DNA of 21,292 nucleotides from Deltaproteobacteria bacterium (GTDB taxonomy: Bacteria; Myxococcota_A; UBA796; CAJQPC01). How positions within the stretch are numbered: the stretch's first letter is position 1; each line of letters begins with the position of its first letter. The notes under the pieces were generated by a model. That model searched no databases. It was not told the DNA's origin and was given only the letters and a program-made list of their open reading frames with translations. Below, in pieces: positions 1 to 8,575 of this stretch. Made by a program: the position numbers and the translations under genes. The stretch is from positions 1 to 21,292 of the forward strand of contig JADKFE010000076.1 of the NCBI GenBank assembly GCA_016717595.1, written 5' to 3'.

Positions 1-2091
1 TCACCTCTCCCGCACCCGCTCCAACGCCGCCCGCATCAGCTCCTCCGGGCTGCCGCCATCCTCAGGGAAACACACCACACCCAGACGCAGGCGCAGGCTG
101 TCTTCGCCTTGGGACTGGCCGGGGACGGCCTCGATCACGCGGCGGATGACACGGATCGCGGCGTCGGCGGGGGTTGACGCGAGGGTGGCCAAGAAGGTGG
201 CGGGGCCCACGCGGCCCAGGAGGTCGTAGCCGCGCAGGCCGCCGCGTAGGGCCTGGGCCGTGGGCTCCAGGGCGGCGTCGAGGATGGCGGCGGGGCCCTC
301 CAGGCGCACCAGCGCCACGGACAAGGGGCGTCGCAGGCGGCGGGCCTCCTCCACGCGGGCGGCGAGCTGCTCGGCGCTGGCGCGGCGGTTGTAGAGGCCC
401 GTGCGGGCGTCGCGGTCGGCGCGGCGGCGGGCGGCGCGGGAGCGGTCGATGCGGGCGCGCACCCGGGCGAGGAGCTCTTGGGTGTCGATGCCCTTGAGCA
501 GCACGTCATCGGCCCCGGCCTCTAACCCGGCGACGACGACGTCTCGGCCGCTCATGCCGGTCAACATCACCACGGGCAGCTCGTCCCAGGCGGGGTTTGT
601 GCGCACCGCGCGGCAGAGGTCCAAGCCGTCTACCCGGGGCATCAAGGCGTCGAGGATGAGCAGGTCGGGGCGGGTCTCGGTCAGGGCGCCCAAGGCGCGC
701 TCGGGGTCGTTGACGGCGGTGACGGCGACGCCGACGCGGCCCAGGAGCATCGTCATCACCCGGGTGAAGTTCGGGTCGTCGTCGATGAGCAAGACGCGGG
801 GCTCACCCTCGGGGCTGGCGACGCGGCGCAGGGCGGCGGAGAGGGTGTCGCCGGTGAGCGGGCGCGCGGCGGTGAGCACGGCGCCCACCTCGGCGGCGCG
901 GTGGCGGCGCGCGGGGCTCCAGCCCTCGGCCAAGAAGCCCAAGGGCAGGCCGGGGTGGGCGGCGCGGAGCTGCTCGGCGGCGGTGACGCCGCCCTGGTCG
1001 TGGTGCAGGTCAAAACGAATCAGGGCGAGGTCGAAGGGCTCGGCCCGGGCCAAGGCGCTGGCCTCTTCAGCGGAGCGCACGCAGCGAATGGCGAAGAGGC
1101 GCTGGCGGGCGGCGGCGCGGGCGGCGGCGAAGGACTGGGGCTCGTCGTCGATCAAGAGCACCCGGGCGAGGTGCAGCTCGGGGTCGGCGACCTCGGCGCG
1201 CTCGCCGGGGTTCGCGGCGTGAACGCCGAGCAGGAGCGGATCCAAGAGCGCCGGGAGCACCTCGTGCAGGTGCAGGTGCCCGCCCTCGACGGCCTCCAAG
1301 GCGCCGCGCAGCTCGGCGGCGGAGACGGCGACGCTGAGCAGGCCGATGTCCGTGGCCCCACGCTCCACACGCCGGGCCAGCTCCATCGCCGCGAGCACGG
1401 CGTCGCCGCCGCGCTCCTCTTGGGAGGCCTCGGAGAGCGTCTGGCGCAGCTCCTCCACGCGGTCGGAGAGGCCGTCGTAGAGGCGCGCGCGCATGTCGGG
1501 GCTGTCGCGGCGAAGGCGCTGGCGCTGGGCCTCCAAGGCGCCGAGCTCGGGCAGGGGCTGGCCGGGGGCGAACAGCGGCTTCTTGCGAGAGGGCTGCGCC
1601 GGGGGCTTGGGTTTGGGGGCGCTGCGCAGGGGGCGCGGCGCGCCGGGGGTCCAGGGGATGGCCCGGCCGGGCTCGGGGCTGGGCTCGACCAGCTCTTCGA
1701 TGGGCTCGCCGACCTCGACGGGCTCCGGCTCAAAGCAGCGCTCGATCTGCAGGCGTAAGCCGCTCACGCCCAGGGGTTTGTGCAGCACCCGGCACACGCC
1801 GAGCTCGCCGGTGAGGCGGCCCAAGATGGCCTCGTCGCGCCACAGGGCCGAGAGGTAGGCCACGCGCAGGTCGATCCCGCGGTCGCGGAGCGCCTGGATA
1901 AACGCCACGCCAGAGCCGTCGGGCAGAAAGCCGTCGAGCACGAGCAGGTCCGGCAGCCGCTGAGAGATGCGGGAGCGGGCCTCGGCCAAGGTGCGCACCT
2001 GGACGACCTTAAAGTCGGCGCCCGCCAGGGCCTCAGAGACGATCATCACCGTCTCGGGGTCATCATCGACCAGGAGGATGCTCTTGGGCAT
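1..2091 (-). CDS. Multi-receiver response regulator with degenerate GGDEF domain
   Basis: A 696-residue regulator, complete: the TGA stop sits on the first three bases of the window. ATG at 2091 is chosen because GGAG lies 6 nt upstream and the receiver fold starts at once (KSILLVDDDPE). Order: REC1 (about 2-120; acceptor D53 in LLVLDGFLPDG, conserved Lys in HKPL); a Pro-rich linker (about 125-200); a helical region (about 200-305); REC2 (about 310-430); REC3 (about 432-555; acceptor D481 in LLILDALMPR); GGDEF-like domain (about 565-696). REC2 keeps its acidic pair (LLIDDEP), but the acceptor position is Arg359 (LALIRFD) and the Lys before Pro is Arg. The GGDEF domain keeps the DARTGLYNRR entry motif, but the signature reads GPATF (629-633), so it should not make c-di-GMP. 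It is the last gene of the operon, 41 nt after the EamA gene. There is no output domain beyond the pseudo-GGDEF, so action by protein-protein contact is likely (inference). Confidence 0.9.
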   Translation of the reverse strand: MPKSILLVDDDPETVMIVSEALAGADFKVVQVRTLAEARSRISQRLPDLLVLDGFLPDGSGVAFIQALRDRGIDLRVAYLSALWRDEAILGRLTGELGVCRVLHKPLGVSGLRLQIERCFEPEPVEVGEPIEELVEPSPEPGRAIPWTPGAPRPLRSAPKPKPPAQPSRKKPLFAPGQPLPELGALEAQRQRLRRDSPDMRARLYDGLSDRVEELRQTLSEASQEERGGDAVLAAMELARRVERGATDIGLLSVAVSAAELRGALEAVEGGHLHLHEVLPALLDPLLLGVHAANPGERAEVADPELHLARVLLIDDEPQSFAAARAAARQRLFAIRCVRSAEEASALARAEPFDLALIRFDLHHDQGGVTAAEQLRAAHPGLPLGFLAEGWSPARRHRAAEVGAVLTAARPLTGDTLSAALRRVASPEGEPRVLLIDDDPNFTRVMTMLLGRVGVAVTAVNDPERALGALTETRPDLLILDALMPRVDGLDLCRAVRTNPAWDELPVVMLTGMSGRDVVVAGLEAGADDVLLKGIDTQELLARVRARIDRSRAARRRADRDARTGLYNRRASAEQLAARVEEARRLRRPLSVALVRLEGPAAILDAALEPTAQALRGGLRGYDLLGRVGPATFLATLASTPADAAIRVIRRVIEAVPGQSQGEDSLRLRLGVVCFPEDGGSPEELMRAALERVRER

Positions 2092-2132
2092 TGGGTTCTC
2101 CGGCGGGCAGGATACACGATCCCACAAGGAGC

Positions 2133-2978
2133 CTAGGGGCGTGTGGCCAAGCCGACCCCAAAGAGGATGATCAGGCCGCCCAAGGCCTCGCCCGCCGTCG
2201 GCGCCTCGCCGAGCACCGCCGCCGCCAAGGCCGCCGCGCCCACGGGCTCCAACAGGATCATCGCCGCCACCACCGAGGCGCTGACGTACTTCACCGAGAA
2301 GTTCAGCAGCACATGCCCCAAGAGCTGCGGGCCCAAGGCCATCGCCGCCAAGGCGCCCCAGGCGGCGGTGGAGTAGCCGCCGAGCGGCGCGTCAACCGCC
2401 AGGGCCAAGGGCAGGAGGGTCAAGGCGCAGACGAGGCAGACCTGGGCGCCGTAGGTCAGAAAGCCCACCCGGGGGCGCACGGCCCGGCCAAAGAGCAGGT
2501 AGGCCGCCGCGAGCACGCCGCCCAAGAGCGCGAGGCCGTCGCCGCGCAGGCTCGCCGCGCTGGAGGAGCCCGCCGCGCCAACGGCCATCACGCCCACGCC
2601 CAGAAGCGCCATGAGCACACCGCCGAGCCAGCGGGGCGAGGGCAAGGCCCCCCGGGACACCGACTCCGCCACGCCCACCCAAAGCGGCGTGAGGCAGACG
2701 AGCACGGTGGAGCGCAACACCGACGTCTCTTGCAGCGAGGCGAACCAGGCCCAGAAGTGCAGGGCTAGGCACAGCCCGGCGGCGAAGGTGGCCGGGCCGT
2801 CGCCAGGGGCGGGGCGGCGCAGGGCGGGCGCCAACAGCGCGGCGACGGCGGCCGTGCGCCAGAAGGCCATGGCGACGGGGTGAACCTCGGGGGCCAGGCG
2901 CGCGAGCACGGCGGCGGCGCTGATGGCGAGCACCGCGATGATCAGGGCGGGCCAGGTCCACGGCGAGGCTTCGGGCAC
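2133..2978 (-). CDS. DMT-superfamily (EamA) transporter
   Basis: A 281-residue, almost wholly hydrophobic inner-membrane protein with about ten membrane segments in two EamA repeats. Features seen are WRTAAVAALLAP after the first helix, a Trp/Phe-rich helix (LHFWAWFASLQ) followed by LVCLTPLWVG at the end of repeat 1, and LEPVGAAALAAAVLGEAP in repeat 2, the usual DMT hallmark before the last helices. Length is normal for the family. An ATG exists far upstream at 3143, but it would overlap the preceding gene by about 150 nt with an Arg/Ser-rich non-membrane leader. GTG at 2978 is preferred because TAGGA sits just upstream. That TAG is the stop of the giant upstream gene (2986-2988), so the stop overlaps the Shine-Dalgarno and translation is probably coupled. 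Substrate cannot be told; the superfamily exports metabolites such as amino acids or nucleotide sugars. Confidence 0.88.
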   Translation of the reverse strand: MPEASPWTWPALIIAVLAISAAAVLARLAPEVHPVAMAFWRTAAVAALLAPALRRPAPGDGPATFAAGLCLALHFWAWFASLQETSVLRSTVLVCLTPLWVGVAESVSRGALPSPRWLGGVLMALLGVGVMAVGAAGSSSAASLRGDGLALLGGVLAAAYLLFGRAVRPRVGFLTYGAQVCLVCALTLLPLALAVDAPLGGYSTAAWGALAAMALGPQLLGHVLLNFSVKYVSASVVAAMILLEPVGAAALAAAVLGEAPTAGEALGGLIILFGVGLATRP

Positions 2979-2985
2979 GTCGATC

Positions 2986-5900
2986 CTACGGGCGCCCGCT
3001 CTGCGCCACCTGGGCGATCTCCACGAGGTCAGACTGCTCGGGGTACTCGCGGATGAGGCGCTCGTATAGCACCCGGGCCTGCTCCACGCGACCGGCCGCG
3101 GCGCTGGCCTGGCCCACGCCCAAGATCGCCCGGGCCTGCACATACCGATCGTCGCTGCCGTCGAGCGCGGCGCGGTACAGGGCCTCGGCCTCGTCCGCCC
3201 GGCGCTGGCCCAAGGCGAGATCGGCCAAGGCCAGACGGGCCTGGGAGACGGCGTCGGGGTCGGCGGACCACTCGGTGAGCACCGCGCGCCACAGGGCCTC
3301 GGCGTCTTGGGGATCCCCGGCGGCGATCAGGCAGGCCGCGCGCTGCTGGGTGAGGGTGACCACCCACGCGACGCCCAAGGGCGCGGCGTCTTCGTCCTCC
3401 AGGACGCTGAGCGCGCGGCCGGAGTTGCCCCGCTCCAGGAGCACTGACGAGAGGCCGATGCGGGCCTGGAGGCGCAGCTCGGGATCTTCAGTGGCCTCGG
3501 CCAAGGCGCGAAGGCGGGTCTCGGCGTCGTCCAGGCGGCCCTCGTCCACCAACAACAGCGCGGCGCGGATGGCGGCCTGCTCCCGCTGGCTGGGGTCGGG
3601 GGACTGCCGGGCGGCCTGCTCGTACAGCGCCCGGGCCACGGTCAGCTCGCCGCGGCCCTGGTGAATGACGGCGAGGCCCATCTTGCCCGTGGCCTGGGCG
3701 GAGAGGTCGTCGGGGCGGGCGCGCAGGAGCGCCTTGTAGGCCGAGGCGGCGCGGTCGGGCTGGCCGGCCTCCAGGTACGCCTGGGCGAGCTGCTCCCAGC
3801 GCCAGATGTCTGAAGGGGCGTCGGGGGCGGTCAGCTCGGCGTAACGGGCGGCGGCGGCGCCGGGGCGGCCCTCTAGGCGCAAGAGCCAGGCGAGGCCCAT
3901 CTCGGCGTTGAACGCGGCCTCGCTGGCCGGGGCGGAGGCGGCCAGCACCGCGGAGAACGCGGCGCGGGACTCGTCATGGCGCCCGGCGTCGCCGAGGGCC
4001 TGGGCGATGGAGAGGCGTAGGGCCGCCGCCGTGGCCGGGTCGTCTAAGCCCACGAGCAGGGCCTCGTAGCGCTGGATCGCCTCGTCGAGCTGGCCTTGGT
4101 TCAAAAGCTCTGAGGCCTCGTTCATGCCTACGGTGAGGGGGTCCACCTCGTCCTCGACGGCCCCGGTGAGCGCCTCGGCCTCCTCCACCCGGCCCAAGGC
4201 CCGCAGCGCTTGGGCGCGCAGGTCCACCAAGGTGGCGCGGGTGGACTCCTCCAGGGCGCGGGGCTCCCAGCGCAGGGCCAAGGCGACGGCGCCTTCAGCG
4301 TCTCCGGCGGCCAAGGTGCAGCGCACGAGGCCTACGAGCACGTCGTCGCGCTGGGCGATGGGCAGGCGGTCGTCGCCCAGGAGCGTCTGGTACATCGTGA
4401 GCGCGGCGGCGGCGTCGCCCCGGGCCTCGGTGAGCTCGGCGAGGCTCACCCGCAGCTCGGCCTGGCGCGCGGGGGTGGTGTAGAGGGGCAGGAGCGCCTC
4501 GACCTGGGCCTGGGCGGCCTCAAACTCGCCCCGGGCCTGGAGAATCCGCGCCATGGCGAGGCGGATGTCGAAGATGGCGGCGTGGCCCTCGGGCAAGCTC
4601 TGGAGCGCCCGGCGGTACACGCCGAGGGCCTCGTCATCGCGGCCAAGCTCCACCCAGACCCCAGCGAGAGACGCCAAGGCCTGGCTGAGCACGGCGGGAT
4701 CCGCGTTGGGGGCGCTGACGACGAGCTCGTAGCCCGCGCGGGCGCGGTTGAGGTCGCCCCGGGCCTCGGCCACACGGGCCAAGCCAAGCTGCCCGGTGAG
4801 CGCGGCCTCGCCGGTGGTGTCGTTGAGGCGGGTGAGGCTGGTGTAGGCCAGCTCCGCCTCGTCCAAGCTCCCCGAGCGTAAGAGCGCGTCGGCGATGGCG
4901 ACATCCACGGTGAGGCCGTCCTCCCCCGAGGCCTGGAGCGCCCGCAGCGCCCGCAGGGCCTCGTTGGGGCGACCCTCCTCGATCTCAAGCTCCGCGAGGC
5001 CCGCGTAGGCCGCCCGCGCCGCCGCCCCGCCCGCCGCGGTCTCGATGACCTGGGTGTAGACCTCCCGCGCCAGATCCGCCTCGCCCCGGCGCTGGTGGAT
5101 GCGGGCGCGGCCCACCTGCACCTGGGCGACGAGCTCGGCGTCTCCCGAGGCCAACAGCTCGGCGTAGAGCGCCTCGGCGGCCCCGGCGTCGTCGGTGGCC
5201 CACAAGGTCTCGGCCAAGGCGAGCTGGGCGGCGGCGACCACCTCGCGGTCATCGGGGAAACGTTCGATGACCTCGCGGAACAACAGCGCCGCGGTGTTGG
5301 GGCGACCGGCCTCACGCTCCAAGCGGCCCTCCAACAAGGTGGCCTGGGCCTCCACCCGGGGCGCGGCGCCGCGCCGGGTGAGCTCGTCGAGCCAGCGGCG
5401 GGCGAGGTCCAGCTCTCCCCGGCGGGCGGCGACGCTCGCGGCGCTCAAGAGGCGCTGGCCGTCGCTGCCCAGGTGGCTGGGGTAGCTGGCGATCAGCTCG
5501 GTGTAGGCGCGCAGGGACTCGGCCAAGGCGCCGCGGGCCTCATGGGCCGAGGCGAAGGCGGCGAGGAGCGTGGCGCGCTGGGAGGCGTCTAAGCTCAGCT
5601 CCGAGGCGCCGTCGAGGATCCCCAGCGCCCGGTCGTAGTCGCCCCGGGAGACGATCAGCTCGGCCAGACGCACCCGCAGGCTGAGGTTGAGGCTCACGCT
5701 GCGCGGGGTGGCCAGATAGGCGGCGACGGCGGCCTCACCGGCCTCACGCTCGCCCAGGCGCTCGGAGGCGTCGTACAGCCCGGCGAGGGCCTTGGCGGTG
5801 AGGCTGGGCTCGACGTTCCCATCGGTGAGCGCCACGGTCAGCACGTCGCGCTCCCCGGCGAAGTCGCCCACGGCGCGGTGGCCTTCAGCGAGGCGCAGGC

Positions 5901-8412
5901 GGGCCTCGGCGCGGGCGTCGGGGTCGTCTCCGGCGTCCTCAACCCCCAGACGAAGCTGGGCCAGGGCCTCGTCTCGGCGGCCCTCGGTGAGCAAGATCGC
6001 CGCGATCTCATACCGATAGAGGGATCGTTCAACCCCCTTGTCGCTGGCCTCCAAGAGCGCCTCGTAACGCTCCAGCGCCTCGTTGATCTCGCCCCGGGCG
6101 GCGCTCTGCACGGCCTCGGCCTCCACCGCCTCGGTGGGGAGGTTCTGCACGCTCAGAAAACGCCCGGCGAGGTAGCCGGTGAGCGCGACGGCGGCGACGA
6201 GGGTGACGAGGCCCGGGGCCTGGGCCAAGGCGGCGCGGAGGAGGTCGGGGGAACGCTCACGAAGCTGACCGAGGGCCGCGGCGAGGCGCTGGGGCCCGGC
6301 GCGAAGGGCGGCGCGCAGACGTAGGCCCAGCCCCTCGCGGCGTAGGCCCTCCCGCCAGGCGGACGCCATCGCCGCGCTCACCCGCGCGAACCAGCCCGAC
6401 ACCCGCTCAAAGCGGCTCTGGGCGCCCTCCAAGGCCCGGGTGGGGAGATCCTGGGCGGGCGTCTCGACGGGCTTACGGCGGGCCTCAACGCGCGCTTGGG
6501 CGGCCTCGCGGGCGGCGGTGAGGCTCTCCCGGGCCAAACGGACGAAGGCTTGGGCGCCCTCAACCCCCCGCCGGGCGAGCTGAATCGCGCCGCGACCGAG
6601 GCCCAAGAGCAGGCCCGGCGCCCGCGAGGCGACCCAGAAGAGCCCCTGCCCGATGGCCCGAAGCGCCTGGGCCGCCCCCGTCGCCCCGGCGCGGATCCCG
6701 CCGCCCAAGGCGCGAAGCAGCCGGGCGATCGTCTCGCGGTCTACGCCCAAGCCGCCGATGTCGGCGCCCCGGGCGCGCAGGGCCGAGAGCGTGGCCGGGC
6801 TGAGGCCCAAGGCGCCGCCGAGCTCCGCGCCCTCGACCAAGGCGCCGTCGAGGGAGGCCCCGGTCAGCTCGGCCTGGTCGAGCAGCGCGAAGCGCAGGTC
6901 CACGTCCGAGAGGTCGAGGTCGATGAGCTTGGCGCCGGAGAGGTCGGCGTCCCGCACGATGAGGCCCTTCACCGTGGCGCCGCGCAGGTCCGCGCGCTGC
7001 AGGCGAGCCCGGCTCATCCGCGCGCCGGAGAGATCGGCGCCGACCAGCTCCACCTCTTCAGCGATCACCTCGTTGAGGCTCGCCTCCCGCAGATCCGCGC
7101 CGCTGAGGTTCGCCCCGCGCAGCCGCGCCCCGTCCAGGCGAGCCCCCCGCAGGATCGCCCCGCTGAGGTTGGTGCTCATCAAGAACGCGCCCTGGAGGAT
7201 CGCCCCGCTCAGATCCAGGCCGCGGAGATCCGCGCCGCGCAGGTCGCGCCCGGTGAGATCCACCCCCGGCTTAAACTCCTCCTGCGACGCCCGGCGCCCG
7301 ACGAGGCCCAGCACCTCACGCGCGGCGCCCATGGCCCGGCTCGCCATCGCGCGGCCCAGCTCCCGGGCGCTGCGGCGCGGCGTGAGGCTCCCGTCGCCAA
7401 GCGCGCCGCCCTCACCCACCTCGGCCCGCCGCGCGCCGAGCTTGGCCCAGACCTTCTCGCCCAAGGCCAACATCGTTCGAAGCGGCCAGCCCAAGGCCGT
7501 GAGCGCGCCCAAGACCACCCGCACCGGCCCGCCGCCGCGCACCCAGGCCCAGCTCGCGGCGAGGGCCCGCTGAGCGAGCGTCGGCCCAAACGACACGCCC
7601 CCGGCGGCGAGGGCGGCGCGCTGCGCCTCGTCCAAGATCACGCCGCCCAGCCCCAAGCCCCCGGCCTTCACGCCCTCAAAGCTCGCCCCGACGACCGTGG
7701 CGCCGTTGAGCCGCGCCCGCCCCAACGACGCGCCCCGAAAGCTCACGCCGTCGAGCCGCGCCCGGTCGAGGCGGGCCCGGGTGAGCGTGGCGCCGTCTAG
7801 GGTGGCCCCGGTGAGGTCCGCGCCCTCGATCGTCGCCTTGTGGAGCGTGGCGCCGCTGAGGTCCACGCCGCGTAAGTCCGCCAGGTCCAAGGCCGCGCCT
7901 TGGGCAGAGAGCCCAGCGAGGTTGGCGCCCGCCGCCCGAATCCCCTGGAGCAGCGCCTCATCGGCCCGCGCGTCCCGCAGGATCGCCCCGTCGAACGAGG
8001 CCTTGGGGCAGGTGGCGCCGGTGAGGTCCGCCCCGGTGAGATCCGCCCGGCCAAAGCTGACCTCGGCCCCACGCACACGTCGCAGGACCGCGCCTTTGAG
8101 GCTCGCCCCGCTGAGGATCGCGCCGTGAAGCTCGCAGTCGCTCAGGTCCGCGCCGTCGAGCACGGCGTCGGTGAGGTCCACGCGGCTGAGATCGGCGTCC
8201 ACCAAGGTCGCGCCGCGCAGGTTCCGCCCCACGAGGCGCAGCCCGGCCAAGGAGACGCCGCGCAGATCGGCGCCCTCCAGCGCCGCAGCGTCCAGCGCGG
8301 ACTGGCTCGGCCTTCCCGAGAGGGTGGGAGGGGACGGCGGCATCGCCTCGGTCTTGGGCTCTTGGATCGTGTTGGCACGGCGTTTGCTTACGAGGCGCAC
8401 GCGGAGGCTCAT
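2986..8412 (-). CDS. Giant pentapeptide-repeat / transmembrane / TPR protein
   Basis: About 1808 residues. ATG at 8412 is chosen because GGGAGG lies 5 nt upstream; an upstream ATG at 8544 would run through the shared promoter region, and ATG 8343 has no usable Shine-Dalgarno. Order: basic N-terminus (SLRVRLVSKRR); pentapeptide block 1 (about 40-260, A(D/N)LxG-type repeats such as GADLRGVSLAG); an amphipathic linker (about 270-380); pentapeptide block 2 (about 380-555, e.g. GVDLTGRDLRGADLRG); an Ala/Arg-rich helical stretch; one clear membrane segment (about 733-754, LVTLVAAVALTGYLAG); then TPR-like helical pairs to the C-terminus, with repeated phrases such as ALERYEALLE, AEALYRAAL and ARVLYERLI. 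Basic residues precede the membrane segment and acidic ones follow it. This predicts a cytoplasmic pentapeptide beta-helix and periplasmic TPRs (inference). No enzyme domain is seen. First gene of the operon with the EamA transporter and the multi-receiver protein. Confidence 0.87.
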   Translation of the reverse strand: MSLRVRLVSKRRANTIQEPKTEAMPPSPPTLSGRPSQSALDAAALEGADLRGVSLAGLRLVGRNLRGATLVDADLSRVDLTDAVLDGADLSDCELHGAILSGASLKGAVLRRVRGAEVSFGRADLTGADLTGATCPKASFDGAILRDARADEALLQGIRAAGANLAGLSAQGAALDLADLRGVDLSGATLHKATIEGADLTGATLDGATLTRARLDRARLDGVSFRGASLGRARLNGATVVGASFEGVKAGGLGLGGVILDEAQRAALAAGGVSFGPTLAQRALAASWAWVRGGGPVRVVLGALTALGWPLRTMLALGEKVWAKLGARRAEVGEGGALGDGSLTPRRSARELGRAMASRAMGAAREVLGLVGRRASQEEFKPGVDLTGRDLRGADLRGLDLSGAILQGAFLMSTNLSGAILRGARLDGARLRGANLSGADLREASLNEVIAEEVELVGADLSGARMSRARLQRADLRGATVKGLIVRDADLSGAKLIDLDLSDVDLRFALLDQAELTGASLDGALVEGAELGGALGLSPATLSALRARGADIGGLGVDRETIARLLRALGGGIRAGATGAAQALRAIGQGLFWVASRAPGLLLGLGRGAIQLARRGVEGAQAFVRLARESLTAAREAAQARVEARRKPVETPAQDLPTRALEGAQSRFERVSGWFARVSAAMASAWREGLRREGLGLRLRAALRAGPQRLAAALGQLRERSPDLLRAALAQAPGLVTLVAAVALTGYLAGRFLSVQNLPTEAVEAEAVQSAARGEINEALERYEALLEASDKGVERSLYRYEIAAILLTEGRRDEALAQLRLGVEDAGDDPDARAEARLRLAEGHRAVGDFAGERDVLTVALTDGNVEPSLTAKALAGLYDASERLGEREAGEAAVAAYLATPRSVSLNLSLRVRLAELIVSRGDYDRALGILDGASELSLDASQRATLLAAFASAHEARGALAESLRAYTELIASYPSHLGSDGQRLLSAASVAARRGELDLARRWLDELTRRGAAPRVEAQATLLEGRLEREAGRPNTAALLFREVIERFPDDREVVAAAQLALAETLWATDDAGAAEALYAELLASGDAELVAQVQVGRARIHQRRGEADLAREVYTQVIETAAGGAAARAAYAGLAELEIEEGRPNEALRALRALQASGEDGLTVDVAIADALLRSGSLDEAELAYTSLTRLNDTTGEAALTGQLGLARVAEARGDLNRARAGYELVVSAPNADPAVLSQALASLAGVWVELGRDDEALGVYRRALQSLPEGHAAIFDIRLAMARILQARGEFEAAQAQVEALLPLYTTPARQAELRVSLAELTEARGDAAAALTMYQTLLGDDRLPIAQRDDVLVGLVRCTLAAGDAEGAVALALRWEPRALEESTRATLVDLRAQALRALGRVEEAEALTGAVEDEVDPLTVGMNEASELLNQGQLDEAIQRYEALLVGLDDPATAAALRLSIAQALGDAGRHDESRAAFSAVLAASAPASEAAFNAEMGLAWLLRLEGRPGAAAARYAELTAPDAPSDIWRWEQLAQAYLEAGQPDRAASAYKALLRARPDDLSAQATGKMGLAVIHQGRGELTVARALYEQAARQSPDPSQREQAAIRAALLLVDEGRLDDAETRLRALAEATEDPELRLQARIGLSSVLLERGNSGRALSVLEDEDAAPLGVAWVVTLTQQRAACLIAAGDPQDAEALWRAVLTEWSADPDAVSQARLALADLALGQRRADEAEALYRAALDGSDDRYVQARAILGVGQASAAAGRVEQARVLYERLIREYPEQSDLVEIAQVAQSGRP

Positions 8413-8499
8413 CCAAGCCTCCCGCGCGCCCGACGCCGCCGCGGTTCGTCCGCAGAGTAGCAGCCTCGGGTCTCGCGCGGGGGAGCCAACCGGTCTCTC

Positions 8500-8528
8500 T
8501 TGACACGTCGATAGGACAACCGTACTCT
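8500..8528 (+). promoter_or_regulatory. Sigma-70 type promoter for murA-dnaG-rpoD
   Basis: A perfect -35 TTGACA at 8500-8505, a 17-bp spacer, and a -10-like TACTCT at 8523-8528 (four of six consensus bases). Transcription would start near 8535 and give a leader of about 40 nt carrying AGGAG before the murA ATG. The region lies between two divergent operons. No comparably good promoter was found on the opposite strand for the giant gene starting at 8412. Confidence 0.68.
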
Positions 8529-8575
8529 GCCTTCTCTCCACCATCTGCCCGACGCGGCCCGCTCAGGAGCCCACC

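Noticed and set aside
6496..7800. Long plus-strand open frame (434 codons) opposite the pentapeptide region, and similar frames at 4210-4881, 5095-5592 and 7900-8460
   Set aside because: They are antisense shadows of the repetitive GC-rich minus-strand gene; composition is dominated by Arg/Ala/Gly/Gln, with no domain and no ribosome site.
6770..8300. Repetitive DNA that might suggest a tandem repeat or CRISPR-like array
   Set aside because: The repetition has a 15-bp protein-level period (pentapeptides) with diverged codons; there are no identical repeats with unique spacers.
8454..8519. Minus-strand promoter for the giant gene (TTGTCC or TACTCT elements)
   Set aside because: No pair of hexamers with 16-18 bp spacing could be found; the individual hits do not combine.
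8414..8544. Longer N-terminus for the giant protein starting at ATG 8544
   Set aside because: It would place coding sequence through the divergent promoter; the added residues are uncharacteristic, and GGGAGG before 8412 is a better start.
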